This document shows, one piece after another, positions 45,840-57,150 of a stretch of 64,000 nt of DNA (position 1 is its first letter; the number at the start of each line of letters is the position of its first letter). Made by a program: the position numbers and the translations under genes. The notes under the pieces were generated by a model. The model did not search any database, was not told where the DNA came from, and worked only from the letters and a program-made list of their open reading frames with translations. Location of the stretch: positions 58,862,578 to 58,926,577 of the forward strand of contig NC_064438.1 in the NCBI RefSeq assembly GCF_023343835.1, in the 5' to 3' direction. The stretch is from Lagopus muta. Taxonomy: Eukaryota; Chordata; Aves; Galliformes; Phasianidae.

Positions 45840-48596
45840 AAAAGAAAAAGAAAGAAGAGAGTTGATACAATTCCCGAATAATAAACTCCTGAAGTTTAAA
45901 TTGCTGTTGGTTTGCATTCCATGTAGAGGATGTTAAGCAAATCGGCACTCAGATCAGAATCGAGTCCTGAAGTCTTTACTCAGCTCTTAACCAGTCCTTG
46001 TGCAAGAGAAGAGTATCATGGGTGCAGATATTGTGGAGTTTGCAAACCTGAAGAACTCCAGTGACCTGTGTAATGCACAAAGACTTTCCTAAGGCCTCAG
46101 CTTCAACAGAAAATCCTCCAGTGTACTGGGTAAGAAGTTACGAAAGCAGGAGTTAAATGAATTAAGAGCAATGAAAGGGAATAACTGCATGCTAGAAATC
46201 ATCTATGTGCAGAAATGTTTGCACTGAGACTCTGTAGGGCCTCTCCAGCATTTGACTCAATCATTTTGAAGGATATTGCTGTTGATTAAAATGAATAAAA
46301 AATCTAGCAAAGCTCTGGTAGCTAGCACTGAGGTAACACTGAGCAGGAGTTGGTCAGAGCAATGTGGATCATGCAGTAACCTGAGACTATTTGGAAAAAT
46401 GCTACTATCTGGAAAATTGTACTGAAGGAAATGCAAACACCTGCCTGGGGCTCAGCAAGGAGATAGGTGGCTGTGTCTTGATTTGGGGATAGGAAGCAGT
46501 TGTGGGTTTGGTGCTATGGGAGATGTGGTCATTGCTTGGATATCATTAACATCAGGGGAGCTCTTGCCCTCCTTCTGCCACTTCACATCTGGGACTGCTG
46601 GGACCAACCCCAAGGGCTTTCCATGTCCACCTGATTGTAAGGGAAGAAGCACGTTGCATGGCCATGTGAGTGCTTGGAGAACGTGTCTCAAATGAGCACA
46701 TCCAGAAATTCATTGTAATTTATTAAGAAGGCTGAAATGGCTTCAGTGTATCCCACTGGGACCTCTGTGGGAAGAGGATCTTGTCCGTGAGAGCTCTGGC
46801 AGGGAAAGGCAGAGAAGAACTTGTGATGCAGTGGGAAAGCCAACAAGTGCAGCCTGCAGAGGTGTGCTCTGGCACAGGGGTTGGGCTGTGGCTTTTCTGT
46901 AAGGATGCCTTTGGACCCAGAATGAGTGTGACATCCCTGTGAGACCTGTGCTGCAGCAGGAGGAGTAAAGGTGTCAGTGACATGCAGCCAGGAGAACACT
47001 GTCAGAATAAAGAAGATTGAGGTGCCTTTTACCTCAGAATCTATCAGTTTATGACCAAATTCTTCTGCTTCTGATCCAGAGTAGGAGTTGGCTTTCTGTG
47101 CTGGAACTGATGTGAGTGCACCCTGACAGGCACAGGGGTCCTAGCACACAGTATTGTACCAGTCAACACCCACAAACACACTGCAGTGTGCATCAATAAA
47201 GCACACTTTCCAATTGTTGGGAGGGGGCTGGTCTGCTACTGCTCTTTTCTTTCCCTTGTTATATTTGTTTCTGTAATTAAACATTTTTCCCCTTATATTA
47301 TGGCTAATTTGAAAGCCTAAATATTCAGAGGTATAGAAACAAGTTAATTGAAGTTCCAAAATATCAGAATCATTCAAGCCAAAAAATAAATGAAGTGCTT
47401 GATACAAAGCCATGCACACAGAACTGTTACATTTGTGTGCTGCAGCTGAAGCTCATGATTGATTTTCCCAGTGCAGGCTGCAAAGCAAGCCCTATTTCTG
47501 TCTGCACTTTACCTCGAGGAGCAGCCATAGCAAACTGCTGCCCCAGCTTTGCACAGGGCTGGTGTGGGGCAGCCTTGTCACGAGGCTGGGTCTGTCAGCA
47601 CCCTGTGAGCAGCCTTCCCCACTGCTTTTGGCATGCCAGCACAGAAAAGCCCATCCCACGCTCCCATCTCGTGGGAAAAGAAACACGAGGAAAACCCCTA
47701 CTGAGACGGCTGCTGCCAAGTTCTTCATTAGGCAGGGGCTCTGATGCAGACAGAGCTGAGCAGTGCAGGCTCACAGGCGGCTGGTAAAGGTGATCCAAGC
47801 ACTGCCAGCCAAGAAGAGACTTTCATCCCATGTTTGTTCGATTCCAGGGCCTCCAGTAATGAGGGGGTGGGAAGCAGAGCTGCCACATCTCTCTGAGAGC
47901 AAAGCCCTCAGAAGGAGCCAATGTCAGATGGACGAGGGCTGTAGGGCAGCTCAGCACTGCTGCTGCCTCCCACGCCGTGTCTCAGCACCGAGCACAGCGC
48001 TGTGCACAGAGCAGGGCCAGCAGCACGACCAGCACCTTTGGGCTGGGAGCTGCTGGGTGCTGTGCTGGCACTGATAAAGGCTCCATGGTGTGCTGGTTTG
48101 CTGGCTGACCCCTGCACATATGGTGCTTGGGGAGTGCTGGAGTGTGTTCAAAGCTCCAGAGACAGAGAACCACCTCCCCAGGTGCTGCTTGCATGCAGCT
48201 CACATTAAGGCATTCGTCTCCCAGCACAGCTTTGTCTCTATCATCCCACTGCTTCTCTGAGGCGTCTGCTTGTCTCTTTCAGTTTAGCATCCCATTTAAA
48301 GATAGGTGCTGCTGCTCATCATCTCAGATCTGACCATAACAACACATTTTGTGGCTGCTGATTTGATGGTATTACGCAGTTGGTTTTATCACAGTCCCAT
48401 CTCCAACCTGTGAAACCTGAGCAAGGACTGCTGTAGTGCTGCTGGTGGCAGTGGGGAGGTCCAAATTTCTCAACATCATCTGTTGGTATCCTGTGAGCAG
48501 AGACCAAAAGGGGCACAAATGAGTTTCCCTGGGTGAGCGGGGAGGGTGGAACCATATAGTTAACACCTCAGGTGCTGGTGGCCTGGAGATGTCTAT
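45840..48596. other. Unique non-coding stretch
   Basis: Nearly 2.8 kb with no transposon recognised. The section 47780-48110 is GC-richer, with overlapping frames of 60-103 codons on both strands and no domain character. The part 47200-47400 is AT-rich. Confidence 0.45.
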
Positions 48597-48778
48597 TGCC
48601 CAAGGAGGCTGTGGATGCCCCATCCCTGCAGGCATTCAAGGCCAGGCTGGATGTGGCTCTGGGCAGCCTGGGCTGCTGGTTGGTGACCTGCACACAGCAG
48701 GGGGTTGGAGCTGGATGAGCACTGTGCTCCTGTGCAACCCAGGCTATTGTAGGATTTTGTGATTCTATGATTCTATGA
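48597..48778 (+). repeat. CR1 LINE, young subfamily, short 5' truncation
   Basis: A sense copy beginning abruptly at 'tgcccaaggaggctgtgg'. It is then near-identical to the 25018 and 51986 copies, ending with 'gtgcaacccaggctattg' and three octamer units (ttttgtgattctatgattctatg). The sharp 5' edge against unrelated sequence is the original truncation point. Confidence 0.97.
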
Positions 48779-50158
48779 ACACATCACCTTGATGCCTCTT
48801 TAGTTTTCCAAATATTCCTTCATTTTTGGCTCATGTTTTTGCAGAATAAATGATGGGATGGCCAGAGAGTCTCTGCAGTCTGTGCGAGCCAGCAGGACCT
48901 GGAAGGCACTGCTGGACAAGGCCATCTTCAGACTGATTTCTAATTCGAGGCGGCACGCTTGAAAGTAACTTTTTCATTTTGCCCCTTGTTTTTGCTTTTC
49001 ATTACAAACCTGGCAGGCTTAATCTCAGAGGCTGAGGAACATGACAAACTCAAGGAAGAGAAGATACACCGTGATCCATCCCAAAGCAGAAGGAAAGAAA
49101 TGTAACTGTGATCTCTCCGTGGGCCCTGACACAAGGCTCTACGTTTCCCATTCATCACCTGCAGAATACATTTTCTATAGCATTTGCTTGCAAATAGCTT
49201 CTCTGCTGTAGGATTACTATTCAGAAGAGTAACCACCCTGGCTAGAGTTCTTTAAAAGAAAAATTTCCACATGATTGCAGTGAGGAGCTGCCAAAATTAC
49301 CTCTTGGTACGAGACAATATGCTCAGAGGAGCAGCAGTAATTGTTTTGCATTTTCTCAGGAGGAATTGAAGATAAGGCTGGATGGGCTTTGTTTGGAGTG
49401 TCAGTTCTTCCAGCCTGCCCCGAGGTTGGGAAGGACGGACCTTTGCAGTGCCTACCAAGTACTTTCATTTTATGGGGAATGAGTGGACAGAGCCTTTAAG
49501 TCACAACAGAAAATTCAGGTTTTCAACCCTGTTGTTCTTTTTCCTGGTCAAACCCTAAAAGAGTTTATGGCGATCTTTGTAAGGCTTTGTTTGTTTTAAC
49601 AATGTAACCTACCTATCACCGGGACCTGCATTTAAAGCTTTCCTCCGTGGGAGATGAACAGTGCAGAGTAACTGTTGTAAAGCAGTGAGAAATCCCATAG
49701 AATGGAAGGAAATCGAATAGGTCTGGCAGAATATATGACGAGATTTTTGCAATGGAAGGAATAGGAAAGAAAGGAGCAGTGCTACCTGGCAGTACTGATA
49801 GATGCAGCCTGGAAAAAAGCTCTGTGAAACTTGGGGACTGAGTCCATTTGGAAAGCATTGATTCTTTGCTACAGCAGAGATTATCTGGGGCAGGATTTAT
49901 ACAGATGCACTGGACTGTGTAGACTGACTTAGAAAGACGAAGGCTATTATTTGTAATTTTTGGAATGAAACCATATGTATGTGTTGCATACAAAAGAAAT
50001 CTGCATTGATACACGAGTCACTGACCAAATTCTTATAGAGTCAATGATGCTGAACCATTCCTCATATCCACTGAATTCAGCAATCATCTGCAGAATGAGA
50101 CCAGAGAGTGAAATGGTTTTTATCTCCTGAGAATAAGCTTATTCCTTTAATCATCATC
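48779..50158. other. Unique non-coding stretch
   Basis: No recognised repeats. One 132-codon minus-strand frame (49616-50014) lies in AT-rich DNA without domain features. Confidence 0.45.
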
Positions 50159-50439
50159 CAGAAGAAGGAAAAGAAAGGAAAGGGGAAGGGGGAGAGCAGA
50201 GAGGAGAGATGAAGGGAAAGGGAAGGGGAAGGGGAAACGGATAGGGAAAAGGGAAAGTGAAGGGGGAGGGGGGAGAAGGGAAGGAGAAAGGAAAGGGGAG
50301 AGGAAGAGGAAGAGAAAGAGAAAGAGGAAGAGGAAGAGGAAGAGGAAGAGGAAGAGGAAGAGGAAGAGGAAGAGGAAGAGGAAGAGGAAGAGGAAGAGGA
50401 AGAGGAAGAGGAAGAGGAAGGGGTAGGAAAGGGAAGGAA
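50159..50439 (+). repeat. Polypurine tract with (GAGGAA)n core
   Basis: An almost pure purine strand. Its central part, 50259-50423, is 165 bases with no pyrimidine at all, and within that (AGAGGA)n runs in perfect register from about 50322 to 50419. The flanks have GGGAAA/GGGGAA variation with rare breaks (50197, 50210, 50238, 50242, 50258). The 72- to 157-codon Arg/Gly/Glu, Ser and Leu/Pro frames on it are low-complexity artefacts. Confidence 0.97.
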
Positions 50440-51387
50440 CCAAGTTTCTTTTGTAACAAGCCTAGTTACAATTAATATTGCATTATTGAGGGAATGCAAG
50501 ATTGTATGTATAGGAAGAAGGGTTGAAGGGAAGGCTAACAAACTGGACATGACATTCTGGAAGATTCACGTTGATTTGTACTTAGAAGTTTTCATGTTTC
50601 CTCTCTGCCCCTGGACACTGAAGTACTTTGTGAACCTGTGGAGAAGGATTCACTGTGCACAAAGTGATATCTTTTTTCAGACAAGGTGTGCTGGTGGAAT
50701 GAGGCCTTGCAGGTGTCCTACATGGGCTGTGGTTAGGAGATGTAATATGTGATGTATAAATAAATACGAATGATACCATGGAAGTAACCATTACCTATGA
50801 ATACCACATCAATGGTTGTAATTTGCTGCTGCAGCTGTGATGATGGAGGGCTACAAAAGAGGCAGGGTTTGTGGGGATAGGTAGTATCTTTTATTAGTCT
50901 TGAATCCGTTACATAGATGTGATAAAAATATTTGTACATCCAAAAGCTCTTCTGATGTCACTTGTCCAACCAAACATCTGCATCTCCCTGCAGGCTTCTC
51001 TTCCTGCTGCAATGGCAGCTGTGAGAACACCATCTCTCCACCAGTAGCAGCCCACCAGTAACTGTGTGGAGATTGGATGAAGAAAACCTTCAACATTTCC
51101 AAAAATACAGAAAGGGAAGGAAATTGTACGGAGGTTAACTCACAAATGGAGAGCTCTGTGGCTGGGCTGGGCTCAGCCCATGCTCTGCCAGCTGCACGCA
51201 GGATGATGCCCCGTCTGCAAGGCTTCCACACTCAGGGTGATCCCTGCAAACAGCAACACACACAGCATGAGGCTGATGTGAGTTCATCATTCTGCTGATT
51301 GATACAGAGCAGGATTTCACAGAGCTGGGGCAGCTCAACATCTCCCTGTCCTGGGCCATTTAAATGGCCGTTCAGCTGTAATCTTTA

Positions 51388-51406
51388 GTCTGTCTGTCTG
51401 TCTGTG
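51388..51406 (+). repeat. (GTCT)n microsatellite
   Basis: About four GTCT units. Confidence 0.85.
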
Positions 51407-51499
51407 TCTTCCCATGTAGTTTAAGGACACTGACAGCGCCAATGCTGCTAAAATGCATTTGATTTGAGATTGTTCATATTTTCTCTGTCTCTTGTCTAG

Positions 51500-51599
51500 A
51501 ATATGAAAGCTGCACTCTGGACCCCTCCACCACCCAGAGAAAGGCAAGTTTTTGTGAAGATGAGCAGCCTAGAACTGACTACACCTCGTGCAGCACTAG
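51500..51599 (+). other. Candidate internal coding exon (speculative)
   Basis: A long uninterrupted-pyrimidine-type acceptor ('ctctgtctcttgtctag') precedes 100 bases open in a frame reading NMKAALWTPPPPRERQVFVK at its start. It ends at a donor-like TAG|GTAGGA. The length is not a multiple of three, which is normal for exons. No protein family is recognised, and the segment is short enough to be accidental. The acceptor is one of the best in the window. Confidence 0.15.
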
Positions 51600-51985
51600 G
51601 TAGGAACCTTATTATTAGCAGCTTGTAGCATGTGTCTTGTATTCTTTGCAAATTTTGGTATTTTTAACCACAAAGTGCTGAAAGCTAACAGCAGCTTCCA
51701 GGCAAGGAGTTTCACTATTTAAAAACAAAATGAGCAGCAACAAAAGACTTGCTGGATGATGGCATAGTTTGGCTTTTGAGAGCTGACTGCAGTCAGACTG
51801 CAGCTGTGTCTGCACAGAACACACCTGAGGCCCCTGGTGCCAGCCCTGCAGAGGTGCTGTGTGTGCTGCCCTGCAGCTGCCACTGTCACCAGGAGCTGGG
51901 GTATGGATATTGAGGCCAAGGTGTGGGCTTGGAACGGCCAGCCATGTTCTTCTGCATCTGAAATAGGGCTGAGCAGGGATTATCC

Positions 51986-52350
51986 GAGTTTAGAGAAGGC
52001 TCTGGCGAAACCTCACTGTGACCTTCCAATACTTGAAGGGTGCGTATAAACAGGAAGGGAACAGCTGTTTGTGAGGGTGGATGGTGATAGGACCACGGGA
52101 ATGGTTTTAAAGTGAGACAGGGAGGTTTGGGTTGGATATGAGGAGGAAGTTTTTGAGCCAGAGGGTGGTGAGGCACTGGCACAGGTTGCCCAAGGAGGCT
52201 GTGGATGCCCCATCCCTGCAGGCATTCAAGGCCAGGCTGGATGTGGCTCTGGGCAGCCTGGGCTGCTGGTTGGCGACCTGCACACAGCAGGGGCTTGGAG
52301 CTGGATGAGCACTGTGCTCCTGTGCAACCCAGGCCATTCTAGGATTATGG
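51986..52350 (+). repeat. CR1 LINE, young subfamily, longest sense copy
   Basis: A sense copy starting in ORF2 ('gagtttagagaaggctctgg', 'cctcactgtgaccttcc'). It passes 'gggaatggttttaaagtgag' and the C-terminal [24 protein letters not shown] block, then 'gggctgctggttggcgacctg', ending at 'gtgcaacccaggccattctagg'. The octamer tail is reduced to one broken unit. Confidence 0.96.
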
Positions 52351-52487
52351 AAAGGCTGTAGCAAGCACTTCTGCTCAGCTGGGGAGGGAGAGGCCAGCTC
52401 ATGCTGGGGTGTAAAGCTGCCTTGAAGACACAGATGGGAGACAGATGGAACTGAAAACTTTCTACTCAGACCTGCAAGAGGGATCTG

Positions 52488-52640
52488 AATGTATGCATAT
52501 CCTACATACATGCCCCATATACACACCCTACGTATGTGTCCCACAAATACATCCTGTATACGTATCCCCCCCACACACCTCATATACATATCCCATGTGC
52601 ACTTCCCATATCCGTATCCTATAAGCACATCCCACAGACA
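52488..52640 (+). repeat. Degenerate minisatellite, unit about 15 bp
   Basis: About nine or ten imperfect units on the theme CATATACATATCCCA ('tacatgccccatatacac', 'cctacgtatgtgtcccac', 'tcatatacatatcccatg', 'acttcccatatccgtatcc'). Because the unit is close to 15 bases, the minus strand stays open and gives an illusory repeated peptide within the frame 52107-52628. Confidence 0.85.
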
Positions 52641-52705
52641 GCCGTTCAGGGCTGCAGGCAGAGATAACCACCCCGTGGCTGGAAGGAAACCAGATACATC
52701 ACTTC

Positions 52706-52722
52706 TTTTTTTTTTTTTTTTT
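52706..52722 (+). repeat. Poly(T) run
   Basis: Seventeen consecutive T residues; nothing else is associated with it. Confidence 0.9.
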
Positions 52723-53249
52723 CCCTACTTCAAAGGAGACCTCCAGAGGGTGCAAAGGGGCTGAAACCAATCAAAGCATTTCTGGGTTCTGAATTCCTAT
52801 GCTAGAGCTTCAAAACTTCCGTTTGCAGAACTTGAAGTGTTATTTCTATCCTTCCAGAGGGATCATTTTCCGTGGTTTTGTCGTTCATGCGCTATCTTAC
52901 AATGGAGCAGTCATACAGTGAGATGCCATAATATGGGATTGTTGCTGAAACACTCTTAGTTTTGCCATTTCACCACTTTCGGGGCTCAGGTGGAGCACCA
53001 GGCTCTCCTCCCCATGCAGTTGCAGCAGAGCAAGTTTGCACCCTGATGCTAGCTCCACACTGTGTGCCTTTCTCTTCAAGAGCTCTCCAGGTGCTCATTC
53101 TGTGTGTTTTTATATCCCCACCCATGGTTATCAAAAATGCATTTTTGGGGCTTCATACAGCAACTATGGACACTACTTTTCATCTCCTAAGACTCTAAGA
53201 AATACACATACTTTGATTTAAAAATGCCTACGTGTCACAATTTATGCCC
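52723..53249. other. Unique non-coding stretch
   Basis: No repeat recognised. It leads into the AT-rich block that starts near 53250. Confidence 0.5.
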
Positions 53250-54200
53250 CCCTGAGCCCAGCTTTTTATGAATGTTTCGCACTGGAATATTGCTCTTATT
53301 TATTAAATCCCTGATAAAGCTATGCTTAATGCTCCCATAATAGAACATGCATCTTTAAATCTGCTGAGTATGTGGTTTGTCACTGATGCAAAGTGCATTG
53401 ATTAATTAAATAAGACTTAGAGGCTCATAAAGCAATTGCTCCAAAATGAAATGTTATTTACATCTAAGTATATTATCAGTTATGGAAACTTAATTTTTCC
53501 CTTATGCAATCTGTCTTGAAATTCCTCCGATATTGTAGCAATCTCAGATGACTTAATGAATTAAAACTAATTCTCAGTATTGAACACACTTGCAAAAAAC
53601 CTCAGCTATGTTTGTCGCAATCAATAACGTTGATATTTGGTGTAATGGCAAGTTGCAGTTTTTAGTGGGGGTGGGGAGAACGAGGGAAAGAAAAGCAGGC
53701 GTGAATTCCTGCCCAGTTTGTTGAAGTGAATATTTATCTATCAGAGCTACAGGATATAAATGTGAATCCTTCTATCACGATGAGTTTTTGGTAGTGCAAA
53801 GGTTGTGTTTTCATTGGTAGTGCTTTCTAGTTGTTCCAAACTCTGCTCTGTTCTCTTATTATCTATCAGCTAATTTCTGGCACTTAATCAGCCAGCAGCA
53901 GCCAATTCAATCCCTTATCAGGGCTTTTATTACAGCTCATCAAATGGCTGAGAGTCTGCTCCATCAGCCCAATGGGATCCCACTGCCACAGCCCCATTAA
54001 CTCAGCTGTGTCAAAGAGGGAAACAAAAGAGGGTAGAAAGAGACAAAACTTCATTCATCCAATTCCTGTTATTTGCTCTTTTTCATGCAAATGAAAAAAT
54101 GAGTGATGCATCAGATATCTTTCTCTCCCCTTCACCAAGGTCTCTGTCCTCAGGTTTCCTTTTTATGTAATTAATGCATTAACAGATAAAGGGATGATGG
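53250..54200. promoter_or_regulatory. Candidate conserved non-coding element cluster
   Basis: The largest repeat-free AT-rich block in the window, with no open frame over about 40 codons for nearly 1 kb. Word content is dense: 'gcattgattaattaaataag', 'gatgacttaatgaattaaaac', 'cgcaatcaataacgttgatatt', 'tattatctatcagctaatttc', 'cccttatcagggcttttatt'. GATA (TTATCT/CTTATC), homeodomain (TTAATT) and paired-type words recur. The stop-rich, repeat-poor, CpG-poor texture is that of vertebrate developmental enhancers. Conservation must be tested. Confidence 0.4.
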
Positions 54201-54482
54201 TTTGCATTAAACTCGGGGTTTCTAAAGCCAGATGGGAATTGATGGGTGGTGTCATTTAGAAAGGCATTACCCGAGATCTGGTCTCTGGCATCTTCCTCAG
54301 TCCTCTGATACCACAGTTCCTGACAGCAGCTCCTTCTGCTGGGTCTCTTACTCACAGCTCAGGAGTTCAGCAGTAGTCCTGTTCCCAAGGCCCTGCACCA
54401 TTAGTAGGAAGCATTCCTGCTGCTGCTTTAGTATTAAGGTACAACCACACTCCAACCATACACAACATTTATACATAGCATT

Positions 54483-54626
54483 TCACCATCCCTGCAGGTG
54501 TTCAACAACTCTTTAAACATGGTACTGAGGGATATGGTTTGGTGGGGAAGTATTGGTGGGAGATGGCTGGCAGGCCTGGATGATCTCGGAGGTCTTTTTC
54601 AGCCTTGGTGATGCTATGATTCAGTG
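54483..54626 (+). repeat. CR1 LINE 3' fragment
   Basis: A sense CR1 tail: 'caccatccctgcaggtgttc', 'actgagggatatggtttgg', 'ggcctggatgatctcggagg', 'tctttttcagccttggtgatgctatg'. It is diverged, with one octamer surviving. Confidence 0.93.
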
Positions 54627-55279
54627 ATTTATTCATGAAGTTGTTTGGTATGAGTTGATTGACACAGTTCTTCTGACCTGTCCCAGCAGGTCCTGCAGGC
54701 CTTCTTCTTTTGCCACTTTGTATATGGGGACCAGAAGATGTCTTATGACCTTTGCTTTTCCATATTTCTTGATGCCACCCTTTGGGCTCTCTTCCTGCTT
54801 TGGGAGCATTCCCCACCAGTATCTCAGCACTGTGTGCTGTGGCTGGGAGAAGCCTTGCAGCCTTTTCCCCAACACGCTCAGCCCTTCACTGCTGGTCCTT
54901 GTAAGACACCCAGGACTGCCTCTCCATGGGAGGGAGCAGTGAGGTTTCAGTGCTCTTCTACATCTTGGAAGAGTCATCCTGTCTTCATTAGTAGAAGAAA
55001 AATAAGAACTATTTTCTTTGGGGAGATGGTAAAGGCTGAGACTTCATCAGCCACCCTGTTTTAGTGTAATGTTTTTAAAGAGATTTGGAAAACATGTTTA
55101 ATCTCTCTGAATGATGTGGTAGGAGCAGCTGAGGATTAAAGTGCTTTGTTTTGTGTACACTGGTGGGCCTTTAGAAGGGGTTTGCTGACCCCGAAGGGCA
55201 CACGGCTGCTCCCCATGTGGGTTCTGTCCCACTGAGCCCCACTGCCCCCTGCTGTGCACCTCCCCGGCTCAGCCCCATG
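54627..55279. other. Unique non-coding stretch
   Basis: No transposon recognised. Overlapping frames of 95-114 codons occur on both strands at 54633-55064, without domain features. Confidence 0.45.
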
Positions 55280-55590
55280 TATCTCTTCTCTCCTTTGTGG
55301 ATCGTTGTGCTGCAAATGCGAGCGGAGTAAATCTGTCATCGGGACTTTTATTATGCAATTCTGACGTGCAAGAATAGTATCTAGGCTGTTTAGAGTCATT
55401 GATTGCTATTGAGCTAATGAGCCAAGTGCTAATCAATTCTCCAGGAACTGCCATGAAAAACCATTACACCTCCCACAGTGCCAGCATTGACTGCTTATTG
55501 GCAGAGTGGCTGTGTTATCTGCCTCCAATTCCACCATTCAGATTATAATAATCTAGCAAAATAATTTACCGTCAGCGCTCTGTAAGGCAT
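55280..55590. promoter_or_regulatory. Candidate conserved non-coding element
   Basis: A repeat-free block with 'gtggatcgttgtgctgcaaatgcg', 'gggacttttattatgcaattc' (TTATGCAATT is C/EBP- or POU-like), 'gattgctattgagctaatg', 'caagtgctaatcaattc' (AAGTGCTAAT resembles NKX2 plus homeodomain half-sites) and 'cagattataataatctagc', whose 'agattataataatct' portion is a near-palindrome. No coding frame. Inferred regulatory. Confidence 0.35.
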
Positions 55591-56137
55591 GCCTGAGAAC
55601 GGTGAGGAAGGCTGCACGGAGCCTTTTCACTGCCACTGCTTGAGCTGCATCCTCTGCTGTCCTGATGCAGAGCACAGGGCATGAATCAGAGTTCTTTATC
55701 CCACCGATTTTCTGGCATGGGAAGTGCAGAATCTACTTCATGGCTTCAGAACAGCGTTGGGTGCTGTCTCACAGGGGAGTGGGTGCTTCAAAAGGGCTCA
55801 AGTGTGAAACGGCACCAGGCTGCCCATAGAGCAGAGCTGCACTGACTCAAACACATCACGGTAGAAGGTGGGAAAACAGAGGGGGTTTGGCAGCATAAGG
55901 GAGGATCCAAACTATCACAGCACAGGGAGTGAGCAGAAGGCAGAGATCAAAAGATGGAAGGAAGTTGAGTGTGCAGATAGAAGGCTACCCATGTCCAGAG
56001 ATGTGCTGGTGTGTGAAGTGGAAGTGAATTGCCTGGGTGCAAGTGGGGGGGAATAGATAGATACCTTGATAGCCTCAGCTGTGAACCAGCAATCTGAGCC
56101 TTGAACAAGCTGTGTAACACAAACTAGGCAGCAGCAT

Positions 56138-56171
<34 letters not shown>

Positions 56172-56937
56172 TAGATAGATAGATAGATAAACGTACAACT
56201 CTGAATTCCTGAAAGAATAAATCTGAGCTGACTCTGGGAGGTGCTCCCAAGGCTAGCAGTGCTGTTGGAGAGCACAGTGCTGGCCTAACCTGGATGGAGT
56301 GACTGAACATTGCAAGGCTGAGGAGCAGGTTTCCTTTTGGATGGATCCCCTTGGCTGTATTCAAGGTATATCAGCAGGGTGCATCAACTCATGGACATGA
56401 ACAACGGCTGCTGCCATTGAGTTCAGCCTCCAACAAACCCTGGGAAAAATATTTATGGAAATAGAATTTTTACCATCTCCTTTGTAGATATATATCTTAT
56501 ATTTTTATAATAAATAACAACATATTTCCCTTGTCTCTGCTGGGAAAGAATTACAGCATTGCTTTCTTACCCTTCTTACTGTTACAGCAAATGAATGTGC
56601 ATTTCTTTACCTGTTTCTGTGGCACGCCAGCTATCTGTGCAGCCTGCCAAAGCTAAGGGAGCTGTTAAGGCTGTGTGAGATGCCAGGGTAACTGAAGTTG
56701 TGTTCTTTGAATAGCGGGGCTCATTGCTGAGCTCTTTTTTAGTGGAAACTGTTTCAGGCCTCGTGAAACAAGGAGTAACAATGCAGATGCTAATGAAGAA
56801 CAGTGTTACATTTGTTTCTTCTTTTTTCCTCCTCCAATGTACGCTGGAACATCTCAAAAGTCTCAGGAAGGAACTTTGTGCGTGCTTTAAAAGTTCATTC
56901 CTCGTGGAAACAGTAACATGATTATATATAATGTGTA
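55591..56937. other. Unique stretch with GATA/GACA array
   Basis: Apart from the tetranucleotide array at 56138-56189 and an AT-rich run near 56480-56525, nothing is recognised. Confidence 0.5.
56138..56189 (+). repeat. (GATA)n(GACA)n(GATA)n microsatellite
   Basis: A compound tetranucleotide array: about four GATA, five GACA, then five GATA units, 52 bases in all. A smaller 'gaatagatagatac' lies 80 bases upstream. It is of the Bkm type, often polymorphic. The minus-strand frame 55915-56364 reads it as repeated Ser-Ile/Cys-Leu-Ser and is not a gene. Confidence 0.97.
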
Positions 56938-57150
56938 TCACAGAACCACGGGATTGTTTGAATCGGAAGGGGCCCTTCAAGGCCCTCTGGTCCCACTGCC
57001 TGCAGTGCACAGGGCACCCACAGCTCCATCAGTGCTCACAGCCCATCCCCTGACCTCGGCTGTGTGCAGGGATGGGGCAGCATCACTGGGCAGTCTGTGC
57101 AGTTATTGTAAAAAAAAAACCTATTTTCTTGTATCCAGCCTAAGTCTATA
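56938..57150 (-). repeat. CR1 LINE 3' fragment
   Basis: A minus-strand CR1: 'tcacagaaccacgggattg', 'gcccttcaaggccctctggtcc', 'ccacagctccatcagtgctc', then 'cagggatggggcagcatcac' and the ORF2 tail 'tattttcttgtatccagcc'. It appears related to the plus-strand copy ending at 11105. Confidence 0.92.

Larger units (their letters stand above)
50440..51985. other. Unique non-coding stretch
   Basis: No transposon recognised. Contains a GTCT array (51388-51406) and the splice-bordered open segment at 51500-51599, listed separately. Confidence 0.45.

Noticed and set aside
50077..50550. 157-codon minus-strand frame with a long Ser run, and the Arg/Gly/Glu and Leu/Phe/Pro frames in the other registers
   Set aside because: All are translations of the (GAGGAA)n polypurine array in different frames, not genes.
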